Origin: SCUD01 sp036824505 | GTDB taxonomy: Bacteria > Pseudomonadota > Gammaproteobacteria > Steroidobacterales > Steroidobacteraceae | Reading direction: 5' to 3' | Assembly (NCBI GenBank): GCA_036824505.1 | Contig: DAITAA010000009.1 | Location: forward strand, 47,328-111,327 | Length of the DNA stretch: 64,000 bases | In this document: positions 25,372 to 33,329 of the stretch, one piece after another | How the letters are laid out: each line of letters begins with the position of its first letter | Position numbering within the stretch: the first letter of the stretch is position 1 | Made by a program: the position numbers and the translations under genes | Notes under the pieces: generated by a model | Told to the model about the DNA's origin: nothing | Database searches by the model: none | Seen by the model: only the letters and a program-made list of their open reading frames with translations

Positions 25372-27753
25372 TTACTCCTTGGGCCCGAAATGGTGGCCCT
25401 CACCGGGCGTCGATGACCACACGGTATAGCTCTGTGATGAGCGCGCATCGGGGCCGGCTGGTGCTGCCGGCTGCGTCGGCGGCTGGCTTGCCTGGGTCTC
25501 TGCGGGTATGACGGGAGGCGGCACCGGTCTGGGCGTGTCCTGCCAGACCCGCTGGTCCGTCGGCGGCGCAGCCGGTTCCTGCTGGACTCCGGCCCCCTGC
25601 AGGTCCGCGCCGGCTTGGGTTGGCGGCGCCAAATCCGTGGACCCGAATTGATCCTGGCGCGTGTCGCGATTGCCGCCGCGTCCGCGCCGCCTGCGCCGCC
25701 TGCGGCGCGGCTCGCCCTCCGTCACTGCCTGATCCGAAGGACCTGCGGGTGGTTCGGGCGGCCGTGACGCCCGGACTTCCGCCGGTTTCTCGTGGCCGCG
25801 CGCGACCTCGCCGTGTCCGCGGTGGCGATCCTGATTGCGGTTTCGATCGCGATCCTTGTTGTGGTCTCGGTCTCGGTCACGGTTGCGATCACGATCCCTG
25901 TGATTGCGATGGTCAGCGCGCTGGTGATGGTCACCGCGATCGCGCCGGTGACCACCGCGTCCTTCACCATGCTCACGCGCAGGACGGCTGCCGCGGGGTT
26001 CGTGGCGACGCTGGCCGTCGCCATCGGCCGGAGCCGGGGCCGCATCGTGCTCGCCGCTGCCCCTGAACACATCGATCAGGCGCGACCAGAAGCCGGGGCG
26101 TCCGGCCGCCTTGCGCGGCGCCGCGATCGGCGTCGGTGCGGGAGCAGCTGGAGCGATGGTCTGCACCGCGGGCGCTGCCGGCGCAGGACGCTTTTCTGCC
26201 TCCGTCCTGAAATCGAGTTCGGCCGCAGGCCGCGCCGCCATCTGATAGCTGGTCACGGCGTTCTCTGGCAGCGTCAGTTCGTCTTCGCGCACGCGCCGGA
26301 TCAGGTAATTCGGCGTCTGCATGTTCGGATCCGGCACCAGCACGATGTCGGTTGTCGTGCGGTTCTCCAGCTGATTGAGCCATTCCCGCTTCTCATTGAT
26401 CAGGAAGGTGGCGACGTCCACGGGCAACTGGGCCACGACACGGGTCGTGCGGTCCTTTCGCACTTCTTCGCCAATCAGACGGAGCAGGGCGAGTGCCATC
26501 GATTCGACGCTGCGAATCCTTCCCATCCCGCTGCAGCGCGGGCAGGCGAGATGCGTGGATTCGCCAAGCGAAGGCCGCAGGCGCTGACGGGACATTTCCA
26601 ACAGCCCGAAGCGTGAGATCCTGCCGAGCTGGATCCGCGCCCGGTCCGACTGTACGGATTCGCGCAGGCGGTCTTCGACGGCCTGCTGGTTCTTCTTCGA
26701 TTCCATGTCGATGAAGTCGATGACGATCAAACCGCCGAGGTCGCGGATGCGCAGCTGGCGTGCGATTTCCTCCGCGGCTTCCAGATTCGTGTTGCAGGCC
26801 GTCGTCTCGATATCGGCGCCGCGGGTCGCGCGTGCAGAATTGATGTCGATCGAAACCAGGGCCTCGGTGTAATCGAATACGACGCTGCCGCCCGATGGCA
26901 GCGTTACCGTGTGCGAATACGCCGACTCGATCTGGCTCTCGATCTGATAGCGCGTGAATAGCGGCACATCGTCGGTGTACAGTTTCAGCTGACGCTGCGC
27001 ATCGGCGGTCTGGAAACGCTGGATGTAATCGAGCGCGCGCTGATGCGCGCCCGGTTCATCGATCAGCACTTCACCGATATCATCGGAAAGATAATCACGC
27101 AGCGCACGCGTGACGGCATCGCTCTCCTGGTACACGAGGAAGGGCGCCGGGCGGCCGGCGGCTGCGGTGACAATTGCATCCCAGTTTGTCCGCAACGTGT
27201 CCAGATCCCATTGCAGTTCCTCGGGAGCACGTCCGACACCCGCGGTCCGCACGATGGTGCCCATGCCGTCCGGAAGGTGCAGCTGCTCCAGTGAATCGCG
27301 CGTGACGTCGCGCTCCTCTCCCTCGATGCGCCGCGATACTCCGCCAGCCCGCGGATTGTTCGGCATCAAGACAAGAAAGCGCCCCGCCAGGCTGATATAG
27401 GTGGTGAGTGCGGCGCCTTTGTTGCCGCGCTCGTCCTTCTCGACCTGGACCAGCAGTTCCTGTCCTTCCTGCAGGACATCGCGGATGTTGAATCGTGCAC
27501 CAGGCGCAGGCTGGAAACGGAAATACTCGCGTGCGACTTCTTTCAGCGGCAGGAAACCCTGGCGCTGTGCGCCGTACTCGACAAAGGCGGCCTCGAGACT
27601 CGGCTCGACGCGGGTAACGCGCCCTTTGTAGATGTTGCCCTTCTTCTGCTCGCGTGACGGTATTTCGATCGACAGGTCGTACAGCTTCTGGCCGTCAACC
27701 AGAGCGACGCGCAACTCCTCTTGCTGGGTTGCGTTGACTAGCATTCTCTTCAT
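25372..27753 (-). CDS. rne: Ribonuclease E
   Basis: Single-strand-specific endoribonuclease that initiates mRNA decay and processes rRNA/tRNA; 793 residues, shorter than the ~1060 of E. coli. The ATG at 27753 (MKRMLVNATQQEELRVALVD) is the family start; in-frame sequence further upstream is not coding. Catalytic part: S1 domain, 5' sensor, and DNase I-like domain with VSIDINSARATRG and VIDFIDM (metal-binding aspartates); Zn-link LACPRCSGMG. The C-terminal ~270 residues are low-complexity: an Arg/Asp/Asn/His repeat tract (RDRNRDRDRDHNKDRDRNRN), RRRRRRRGRGG, proline-rich spacers, and an aromatic tail (YTVWSSTPGEGHHFGPKE), probably RNA- and protein-binding sites. SD-like GGAAGGGG precedes the ATG. 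Confidence 0.96.
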   Translation of the reverse strand: MKRMLVNATQQEELRVALVDGQKLYDLSIEIPSREQKKGNIYKGRVTRVEPSLEAAFVEYGAQRQGFLPLKEVAREYFRFQPAPGARFNIRDVLQEGQELLVQVEKDERGNKGAALTTYISLAGRFLVLMPNNPRAGGVSRRIEGEERDVTRDSLEQLHLPDGMGTIVRTAGVGRAPEELQWDLDTLRTNWDAIVTAAAGRPAPFLVYQESDAVTRALRDYLSDDIGEVLIDEPGAHQRALDYIQRFQTADAQRQLKLYTDDVPLFTRYQIESQIESAYSHTVTLPSGGSVVFDYTEALVSIDINSARATRGADIETTACNTNLEAAEEIARQLRIRDLGGLIVIDFIDMESKKNQQAVEDRLRESVQSDRARIQLGRISRFGLLEMSRQRLRPSLGESTHLACPRCSGMGRIRSVESMALALLRLIGEEVRKDRTTRVVAQLPVDVATFLINEKREWLNQLENRTTTDIVLVPDPNMQTPNYLIRRVREDELTLPENAVTSYQMAARPAAELDFRTEAEKRPAPAAPAVQTIAPAAPAPTPIAAPRKAAGRPGFWSRLIDVFRGSGEHDAAPAPADGDGQRRHEPRGSRPAREHGEGRGGHRRDRGDHHQRADHRNHRDRDRNRDRDRDHNKDRDRNRNQDRHRGHGEVARGHEKPAEVRASRPPEPPAGPSDQAVTEGEPRRRRRRRRGRGGNRDTRQDQFGSTDLAPPTQAGADLQGAGVQQEPAAPPTDQRVWQDTPRPVPPPVIPAETQASQPPTQPAAPAGPDARSSQSYTVWSSTPGEGHHFGPKE
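25790..25935 (-). repeat. Low-complexity repeat tract inside rne encoding an Arg/Asp/Asn-rich region
   Basis: Imperfect 6-nt periodicity (plus-strand themes such as gatcgc, ggtctc, gattgc) encodes alternating RD/RN/DR dipeptides in the C-terminal half of RNase E. Unit drift is high, so this looks like an expanded, decayed microsatellite within a tolerant, disordered RNA-binding region. Boundaries are approximate. Confidence 0.6.
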
Positions 27754-28150
27754 GGGCCCCTTCCGAGGTACTGGGGGCCGCGCGGCTCGGGATGTCACGT
27801 ATGGGTACGAGGGGGAACTTATCGATCCGCAGGCGTGGACTGCAGGCGCACGCAAGCGGGCTGCGGCGCAAGGCCGCCTGCCCGAATTCGATTTCATGCT
27901 GCACTGAAGTCAACACGCGCGGGGACGTCACATCCAAGCGAACGGCCGGCGATGGTCTGGTCAAGCCAGACCAACTAACATGCGGCGCCAGCCCGGCGCG
28001 ACACCAACGGAATACCGGGAGTCGAGGGGGAGGGTCCGCGTACCGGTCAGCGGCCACGCCCTGGATCATGGGGTATGCGCCGTAAGACCTGAAACTCAGT
28101 TCAACGATATCAGCAATGCTCCCGGAAAATCAATACTTTAGGAAACCTCT
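27754..28150. promoter_or_regulatory. 397-bp divergent intergenic region, long leader of rne and promoter region of rluC
   Basis: No supportable ORF. Divergent rne and rluC must both be expressed from here. A perfect 7-bp inverted repeat with a 5-nt loop (GGTCTGG / CCAGACC, 27954-27972) lies within the expected rne leader, about 200 nt before its ATG. RNase E leaders in other gammaproteobacteria are long, structured and used for autoregulation, so the same is inferred here. A TTGATT-like box on the rne strand near 28132 has no good -10, so I call no promoter. The rluC ribosome binding site is AGGA at 28140-28143. Confidence 0.5.
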
Positions 28151-29128
28151 GTGAGTGATGACGGAGGATCTCTGGGCCGCGCGCGGAAGATCCTCGCGGG
28201 GCCGGCCGGCGCTGGGCAGCGGCTGGACAACTTCCTGCTTCGCGAGCTCAAGGGCGTACCACGCAGCCGGGTTTACCGCCTGTTGAGGCGCGGCGAAGTC
28301 CGCGTGAATGGAGGCCGCGCAAAGCCTGACTACCGGCTCGCGGCCGATGACCTCGTGCGCCTGCCGCCGCTGCGGGAGGCCCCGGCCGGGGTCGTCACGC
28401 CCGGCCGCGTTCCGGATTCCCTCCAGACAGTGGTGCGCGACGCGCTGATCCACGAGGACGAGCGCATCCTCGTATTCGACAAGCCGCCGGGACTTGCCGT
28501 TCACGGCGGCTCCGGCCTTTCGTTCGGTCTGATCGAGGCACTCCGGGCACTGCGGCCCGGCGAACCTCTCGAGCTAGCCCATCGCCTCGATCGCGACACC
28601 AGCGGTTGCCTGATCGTCGCTCGGACTCGCGAATCGTTACGCGAATTGCACAGGCTGTTGCGCGAGGGACAGCTCGAAAAGCACTACACCGCGCTGGTCG
28701 CGGGCCGCTGGCGTCTCGGCCGCAAGCGAATCGATGCGCCGGTGCTGACCCATGTCCGGCAGGGAGGCGAGCGGATGGTTCGCGTCCATGCCGAAGGCAA
28801 GTCTGCGATTTCGATCTTCGACCCGCGCGAGCTTTATCGCGATCTTGCTTCATTGATGGATGTCGAGATCCACACCGGCCGTACGCACCAGATCCGCGTA
28901 CACGCGGCATTCGCGGGTCATCCGGTCGCGGGCGACGAGAAGTACGGTTTGCGCGAGTTCAACACCCGAATGCGCGAATTCGGCCTGCGGCGCATGTTCC
29001 TGCACGCGAGCGCAGTCGCGTTCAGTTGGCCGGGGTCGAAGAAGCGGCTCGAGATCGCTGTCAGGCTACCCGCGGATCTGGCGGCCGTGCTGTCAGGGCT
29101 TTCGCAGCGCACCAGGAATCAAGACTGA
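28151..29128 (+). CDS. rluC: 23S rRNA pseudouridine synthase RluC
   Basis: Forms pseudouridines at 23S rRNA positions 955, 2504 and 2580 in E. coli; 325 residues. N-terminal S4 domain (GQRLDNFLLRELKGVPRSRV) and RluA-type catalytic domain with FDKPPGLAVHGGSG, the catalytic aspartate in HRLDRDTSGCL, and HTGRTHQIRVH. The HGGSG loop distinguishes RluC from RluD. GTG start at 28151 with AGGA upstream. It overlaps the convergent maf gene by 10 nt. Confidence 0.94.
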   Translation: MSDDGGSLGRARKILAGPAGAGQRLDNFLLRELKGVPRSRVYRLLRRGEVRVNGGRAKPDYRLAADDLVRLPPLREAPAGVVTPGRVPDSLQTVVRDALIHEDERILVFDKPPGLAVHGGSGLSFGLIEALRALRPGEPLELAHRLDRDTSGCLIVARTRESLRELHRLLREGQLEKHYTALVAGRWRLGRKRIDAPVLTHVRQGGERMVRVHAEGKSAISIFDPRELYRDLASLMDVEIHTGRTHQIRVHAAFAGHPVAGDEKYGLREFNTRMREFGLRRMFLHASAVAFSWPGSKKRLEIAVRLPADLAAVLSGLSQRTRNQD

Positions 29129-29715
29129 GCCGCTGCCAACGGATCAAGCCCCGCCTGGCGCAGCGCCCGCGCGACCCAGATCAGTGGCAGCCCGATCAAC
29201 GCAGTCGGATCGTTGCTGTCGATGCCATCGAACAATGCGATGCCGAGTCCCTCGCATCGAAAGCCGCCCGCGCAGTCGAACGGGCGGTCGATCTCCACGT
29301 AGCGGGCGATCTCATCACGTGCGAGCGACCGGAATCGCACGACGGTTCGATCGACATGCCGGTTCACGATGCCGCGCTGGCCGCGTGCCAGGACCACGGC
29401 CGTGAAGAACGTGACTGACCGGCCACTGCAGGCCATGAGCTGCTCGCAGCAGCGGTCGGCATGGCCGGGTTTCTCCAGAATATGGCCGTCGCAGTCCGCG
29501 ACCTGGTCGGATCCCAGCACCCAGGCATCGGTGCGGGTTGCCGCGATCGCGAGCGCCTTCGCCTGCGCGAGCCGTGACGCTCGCGCTGCAGGTGTCTCGC
29601 CAGCGAGCAGGCCTTCGTCGACGCCCGGCGCCGCTGCCTCGAAAGGCAGACCGAGCCGCACGAGCAGCCTCGCACGATAGGGTGAGGTCGAAGCGAGGAT
29701 CAGTGGCACTTGCAT
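29119..29715 (-). CDS. Maf-family nucleotide pyrophosphatase, YceF type
   Basis: House-cleaning nucleoside triphosphate pyrophosphatase; 198 residues. The opening LILASTSPYRARLLVRLGL has the S-T-S-P-x-R form typical of YceF (7-methyl-GTP specific) rather than the SGSPRR form of YhdE. The catalytic aspartate is in LGSDQVAD. The position next to rluC and the yceD-rpmF genes also matches yceF. The 3' end overlaps rluC tail-to-tail by 10 nt. Confidence 0.9.
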   Translation of the reverse strand: MQVPLILASTSPYRARLLVRLGLPFEAAAPGVDEGLLAGETPAARASRLAQAKALAIAATRTDAWVLGSDQVADCDGHILEKPGHADRCCEQLMACSGRSVTFFTAVVLARGQRGIVNRHVDRTVVRFRSLARDEIARYVEIDRPFDCAGGFRCEGLGIALFDGIDSNDPTALIGLPLIWVARALRQAGLDPLAAAQS

Positions 29716-29757
29716 GAAATCAGAGCTTTAAAAACAAGTATTTGCGCGGGGAAGTTT

Positions 29758-29786
29758 TTGACACCCCCAGTCACCCTCACTATGAT
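29758..29786 (+). promoter_or_regulatory. Near-consensus sigma-70 promoter of yceD-rpmF
   Basis: -35 TTGACA (29758-29763), 17-nt spacer, -10 TATGAT (29781-29786). One mismatch from the full consensus with ideal spacing. Transcription should begin near 29793, only about three bases before the yceD ATG at 29796, so the transcript would be essentially leaderless. Confidence 0.75.
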
Positions 29787-29795
29787 ACCGCCCCC

Positions 29796-30311
29796 ATGTC
29801 CAGGGCCCGGAAGGAGCCGATTGACGCTTTGAATCTGGCCGCCGCGGCGACAGTCGTGGAGCGGGAGTTTCGCCTGTCTGATTTCTCCCGACTCACGGGC
29901 CGGCTGGCCGCAACGGATGGCGTCGCCAGGGCCCGCATGGCCTTTCGCAGCGAGGGTGGCGTACCGACGGGGGAACTCGAGGTCAGTGCCGACACGCTGC
30001 TGACCTGCCAGCGTTGCCTCGGATCGATGCGCCAACGGCTGGAATCGCGTTCGAAGCTGGCATTCGTGGAGCGCGAGGACGCGTCGGTGCCGGCCGAATG
30101 CGAAGTGATCGCCGGCGATGCACGGCGGGTGGACCTGGCCGGGCTGGTCGAGGACGAGCTGTTGTTATCGCTGCCGCTGGTTCCGATGCACGGTGCCGGC
30201 GAACAATGTCAGGCACTGCCGCGCCAGGCGAGGCACGACACGGACTCAAGGCCGCCTGCGCGGGACATGCGCCGGCCCTTTGCAGGTTTGAAGGATTTGC
30301 TGAAACACTGA
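29796..30311 (+). CDS. yceD: YceD/DUF177 family protein, 23S rRNA accumulation
   Basis: 171-residue member of the DUF177 family, which in E. coli is needed for normal 23S rRNA accumulation and is nearly always linked to rpmF. Conserved features are LTCQRCLGSMRQRLES (CxxC) and the acidic VDLAGLVEDELLLSLPLVP, ending with RPFAGLKDLL. The ATG at 29796 gives MSRARKEPIDALNLAAAATV, matching the family start. A longer reading from TTG 29742 would place the promoter inside the coding region. Confidence 0.88.
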   Translation: MSRARKEPIDALNLAAAATVVEREFRLSDFSRLTGRLAATDGVARARMAFRSEGGVPTGELEVSADTLLTCQRCLGSMRQRLESRSKLAFVEREDASVPAECEVIAGDARRVDLAGLVEDELLLSLPLVPMHGAGEQCQALPRQARHDTDSRPPARDMRRPFAGLKDLLKH

Positions 30312-30333
30312 ACCGAACCGGAGATGATTTTCC

Positions 30334-30528
30334 ATGCCCGTACAAAAAAGCCGCAAGAGCCCCTCCAAACGCGGCATGCACCGCTCGCATGACCGCCTCA
30401 CGAAGCCGGCGTTGTCCAAGGATCCGACCACTGGTGAGACGCACCTGCGTCATCGCATCAGTCGCGACGGCTTCTACCGCGGCCGCAAAGTCCTCGAAAC
30501 GCCTGCAAAGGAAACCGGCCAGGAGTGA
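30334..30528 (+). CDS. rpmF: 50S ribosomal protein L32
   Basis: 64-residue ribosomal protein L32: MPVQKSRKSPSKRGMHRSHD, then THLRHRISRDGFYRGRKVL. The zinc-binding cysteines of some L32 forms are absent, giving the cysteine-free type. It lies 22 nt after yceD under the same promoter. Confidence 0.97.
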   Translation: MPVQKSRKSPSKRGMHRSHDRLTKPALSKDPTTGETHLRHRISRDGFYRGRKVLETPAKETGQE

Positions 30529-30553
30529 GCCGGATCCCCGCGGGGGCAGCTCG

Positions 30554-31537
30554 ATGCCGATTTCGAACCGATATTCGCGCGTGGCCGGCACCGGCAGCTA
30601 CTTGCCAGAGAGAGTGCTGACGAACGCGGATCTCGAGAAGCTCGTCGATACGACGGACGAGTGGATCCGCACACGCACAGGTATCGAGCGGCGCCACATC
30701 GCGGCAGCCGACGAGACCAGTTCTTCGATGGCCGAGCATGCCGCGCGGCGCGCGCTGAAAGCGGCGGGGCAGACGCCGGCCGACGTCGACTTCATCGTGG
30801 TCGGCACGACGACTCCGGACCTGGTCTTCCCGAATACCGGGACACTGCTGCAGCAACGCCTGGGCATCCACGGTTGTCCCGCGTTCTCGCTGGAGACGGC
30901 CTGCAGCGGCTTCATCTACGCGCTGTCGATCGCCGACAAGTACGTGCGCATCGGGGAGTCAAAGTGCGCGCTCGTGGTCGGCGTGGAATGCCTGTCGCGT
31001 ATCACTGACTGGAACGATCGTGCGACGGCCGTGCTGTTCGGCGATGGCGCGGGCGCCGTCGTGCTGACGCCGGCTGATGAGCCCGGGATTGTCGGCACAC
31101 ACCTGCATTCCGACGGGCGCTACAAGGACCTGCTGTATTTTCCGTACGGAGTTTCAAGCGGATTCGACAAGCTGCGCAGCGGCGCCACCGCGGGTATCAG
31201 CATGCTCGGCAACGAGGTCTTCAAGGTCGCCGTTCGTACGCTGTCGCGCCTGGTCGATGAGACCCTCGCGAAGAATGGCGTCGAACGAAGCCAGATTGAC
31301 TGGCTGATCCCGCATCAGGCCAACCTGCGGATCATCCAGTCCGCCGCCGACAAGCTCGGATTGCCGATGGAGAAAGTCGTGGTGACTGTGCAGGATCACG
31401 GCAATACATCGGCCGCATCGATTCCACTCGCCTTTGACACCGCAGTCAGGGACGGCCGGATTCATCGCGGCCAGACGCTGCTGCTCGAGACATTTGGCGG
31501 TGGTTTCACCTGGGGCTCGGCGCTGGTCCGCTATTGA
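30554..31537 (+). CDS. fabH: Beta-ketoacyl-ACP synthase III
   Basis: Condenses acetyl-CoA with malonyl-ACP to start fatty acid synthesis; 327 residues. The Cys-His-Asn triad is in ETACSGFIYALS, LIPHQANLRI and DHGNTSAAS. The ATG at 30554 gives MPISNRYSRVAGTGSYLPER, the family start; the open frame extends upstream without meaning. plsX, which normally separates rpmF and fabH, is absent, and fabD/fabG/acpP do not follow. Confidence 0.96.
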   Translation: MPISNRYSRVAGTGSYLPERVLTNADLEKLVDTTDEWIRTRTGIERRHIAAADETSSSMAEHAARRALKAAGQTPADVDFIVVGTTTPDLVFPNTGTLLQQRLGIHGCPAFSLETACSGFIYALSIADKYVRIGESKCALVVGVECLSRITDWNDRATAVLFGDGAGAVVLTPADEPGIVGTHLHSDGRYKDLLYFPYGVSSGFDKLRSGATAGISMLGNEVFKVAVRTLSRLVDETLAKNGVERSQIDWLIPHQANLRIIQSAADKLGLPMEKVVVTVQDHGNTSAASIPLAFDTAVRDGRIHRGQTLLLETFGGGFTWGSALVRY

Positions 31538-31574
31538 GGCGAAACCTCGGCAAATCCGTGTGGTCCATTCTTTC

Positions 31575-32549
31575 GTGACCCGGCCGCAAAGCAATCTGCC
31601 GCAGATCCTGTTGCTGATCGGAGCAGGGGGGCTCGCCATGCTCGGCACATGCGCTGGCGCCGAAAGTTTCCCGTTGCCGGCGGCCGGCAATGACCTGATT
31701 GGCGAGTCGCGCACCACCGAAACGGACCACAGCGACACCCTGCTCGACGTGGCGCGCGTGAATGGCCTCGGTTACGAGGAAATCACCAATGCGAATCCGG
31801 GCGTAGACGCCTGGCTGCCGGGCGCCGGAACAAGGATCGTGCTGCCGAAGCGGCGGCTGCTGCCGCAGGCTCCACGCAAAGGCATCGTGATCAATCTGCC
31901 GGAACACCGGCTCTATTGGTTTCCACCCGCGCCCGCCGGTGAACAGCCGGTCGTCTGGACATTCCCGGTCAGCATCGGAAAGATGGACTGGCATACGCCA
32001 CTCGGCATCACGCGCATCGTCAGCAAGATCAAGGACCCGACCTGGACGCCGCCGCCTTCGGTCCGTGAAGAGCACGCGCGCCGCGGTGACCTGCTGCCCG
32101 TCATCGTACCGGCCGGGCCCGACAATCCGCTCGGCCGGTTTGCGATGCGGCTTGGCATTCCGGGCGGCGCCTATCTGATCCACGGCACGAATCGCCCGGC
32201 GGGCGTCGGCATGCAGGTCACTCACGGCTGCATGCGGCTCTATCCGGAAGACATCGAGCGCCTGTTTGCCATGGTGCCCGTCAACACGCAGGTGCTGATC
32301 ATCAATCAGCCCTACAAGTGGGGCTGGCACGACGGTGAACTGCTGATCGAGGTCCATCCGCCGCTCCAAGAGGATGCCGTCGAGCCACCGACTCTCACCG
32401 ACCTGACGCGGCTGATTGTGGAAGCCACGCGTGCGGAGCCGCTGGCAATCGACTGGGAAACGGCGGAACAGACCTGGCGCGAGGCACGCGGTGTGCCGGC
32501 CGTGATTTCAGCTCGCAGCACTGCCGGCATTTCCGCCGCGGCCCCCTGA
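31575..32549 (+). CDS. L,D-transpeptidase (YkuD domain) with LysM-like segment, ErfK/YbiS/YcfS type
   Basis: Periplasmic cysteine transpeptidase of the family that links Lpp-type lipoproteins to murein and/or forms 3-3 cross-links; about 324 residues. From GTG 31575 the protein begins with a signal peptide (LPQILLLIGAGGLAMLGTCAGA/ES). A LysM-like stretch (DTLLDVARVNGLGYEEITNA) follows, then the YkuD domain with conserved HGTNRP and catalytic THGCMRLYPEDI. A GTG at 31560 is an alternative start. It converges on an Lpp/OprI-like lipoprotein gene across a shared terminator, so that lipoprotein is a plausible substrate. Confidence 0.9.
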   Translation: MTRPQSNLPQILLLIGAGGLAMLGTCAGAESFPLPAAGNDLIGESRTTETDHSDTLLDVARVNGLGYEEITNANPGVDAWLPGAGTRIVLPKRRLLPQAPRKGIVINLPEHRLYWFPPAPAGEQPVVWTFPVSIGKMDWHTPLGITRIVSKIKDPTWTPPPSVREEHARRGDLLPVIVPAGPDNPLGRFAMRLGIPGGAYLIHGTNRPAGVGMQVTHGCMRLYPEDIERLFAMVPVNTQVLIINQPYKWGWHDGELLIEVHPPLQEDAVEPPTLTDLTRLIVEATRAEPLAIDWETAEQTWREARGVPAVISARSTAGISAAAP

Positions 32550-32553
32550 AACG

Positions 32554-32591
32554 AAAAAACCCCGCGGCGTCACCGCCGCGGGGCCCGTTTT
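32554..32591. terminator. Bidirectional intrinsic terminator between the L,D-transpeptidase and lipoprotein genes
   Basis: Perfect 10-bp GC stem (CCCCGCGGCG 32560-32569, loop TCAC, CGCCGCGGGG 32574-32583). It is followed by CCCGTTTT on the plus strand and preceded by AAAAAA, which reads as a T6 tract on the minus strand. It therefore works for both converging genes, probably better for the minus-strand lipoprotein transcript. Confidence 0.9.
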
Positions 32592-32607
32592 CAAATTGCC
32601 GAGCCGA

Positions 32608-32919
32608 TTACTTTTGCATCGACTTTTCGAACATGCGATCCATCTTCGCACTGTTCGCATCACAGCACTGCTGGGACGCCTGCGCCGCAGAGAGGGCCTG
32701 ATTGGCCGTGTTCTGCGCCGAGGTGGCAGCGGTCTGTGCGGCGGCTGCGGCACGGCTTGCGCCATCCGCGGATGACTTCACGCCGTCCATGTCACCGGAC
32801 AGTTTTGAGACCTGTGACTTCAGCGAATCGATGTCCGCCTGCATGGGCTTCAGGTCTTGGCAGCCAGCGCCGAGCGCGAGGACAGCGGCCGCGAGGCCCA
32901 CCTTCAGGATCTTGGTCAT
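32608..32919 (-). CDS. Lpp/OprI-like alanine-zipper outer-membrane lipoprotein
   Basis: 103-residue precursor: a signal peptide with lipobox LGAGC gives an acylated cysteine at position 20. The mature part (~84 residues) is an Ala/Ser/Lys-rich coiled coil (ADIDSLKSQVSKLSGDMDGV, then alanine-zipper segments rich in AAAAQTAATSAQ) ending MDRMFEKSMQK. The C-terminal lysine is the residue joined to peptidoglycan in E. coli Lpp. The protein is longer than Lpp (58 mature residues) or OprI (~64) and has an unusual Cys-Cys pair (SQQCCDANS) near the end. The ATG at 32919 is preceded by GGAG; in-frame sequence upstream is not coding. Confidence 0.88.
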   Translation of the reverse strand: MTKILKVGLAAAVLALGAGCQDLKPMQADIDSLKSQVSKLSGDMDGVKSSADGASRAAAAAQTAATSAQNTANQALSAAQASQQCCDANSAKMDRMFEKSMQK

Positions 32920-33020
32920 GAGCTTTTTCTCCAAAGAAGTGTTGCTTGGAACGTAACAATCCGCTCTTGCGGTAGCACGGTGGCCGGCGTTCCTTCCCGA
33001 CCGCGCGGTTGACGGGTGGG

Positions 33021-33048
33021 ATCGTAACGCATCGCGGCATTCCGTTAA
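33021..33048 (-). promoter_or_regulatory. Candidate promoter of the Lpp-like lipoprotein gene
   Basis: On the minus strand: -35 TTAACG (plus 33043-33048), 16-nt spacer, -10 TACGAT (plus 33021-33026). Four of six matches at each box. Predicted start near 33014 gives a leader of about 95 nt. Confidence 0.4.
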
Positions 33049-33060
33049 AGCACATATGTC

Positions 33061-33329
33061 GTGTCGCGAGACGGCGACAGTGGCAATTCCGGGGATTCGA
33101 ATGGTGCGCGCATGGCATGAGGCTGCGCGCTCGTGTGAGTCGCGATGCGTTGCATCGGATGTACCTGCGAGCACGCGAATGTCGTCGCGCTGTTTGCTGC
33201 GGATGCCGTTCGATCTTGGATGCATCGGGTGCTGGGGCTGGTGGCGGTCGCGCGTCCGCGTCGGCAGCGGCGGTTGCGCATGGCGAGGCTTGACCACGCG
33301 GGTGCCGGCTGAGCCAGGTGAACCGGCGC
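33061..33329. other. Non-coding stretch between the lipoprotein promoter and the lexA promoter
   Basis: About 270 bp with no convincing gene. The short open frames across it are arginine/cysteine-rich, lack ribosome binding sites and resemble nothing I know. Loosely repeated words (GATGCGTTGCATCGGATG, CTTGGATGCATCGGGTG) occur near 33144 and 33215. A small RNA or a decayed gene is possible but not shown. Confidence 0.4.

Noticed and set aside
25790..25935. Possible CRISPR-like or tandem repeat array
   Set aside because: The periodicity is 6 nt, in frame and inside rne; there are no spacers or cas genes.
33009..33293. 94-codon plus-strand frame upstream of lexA
   Set aside because: Arg/Cys-rich, no ribosome binding site, overlaps the lipoprotein promoter; no similarity to any family I know.
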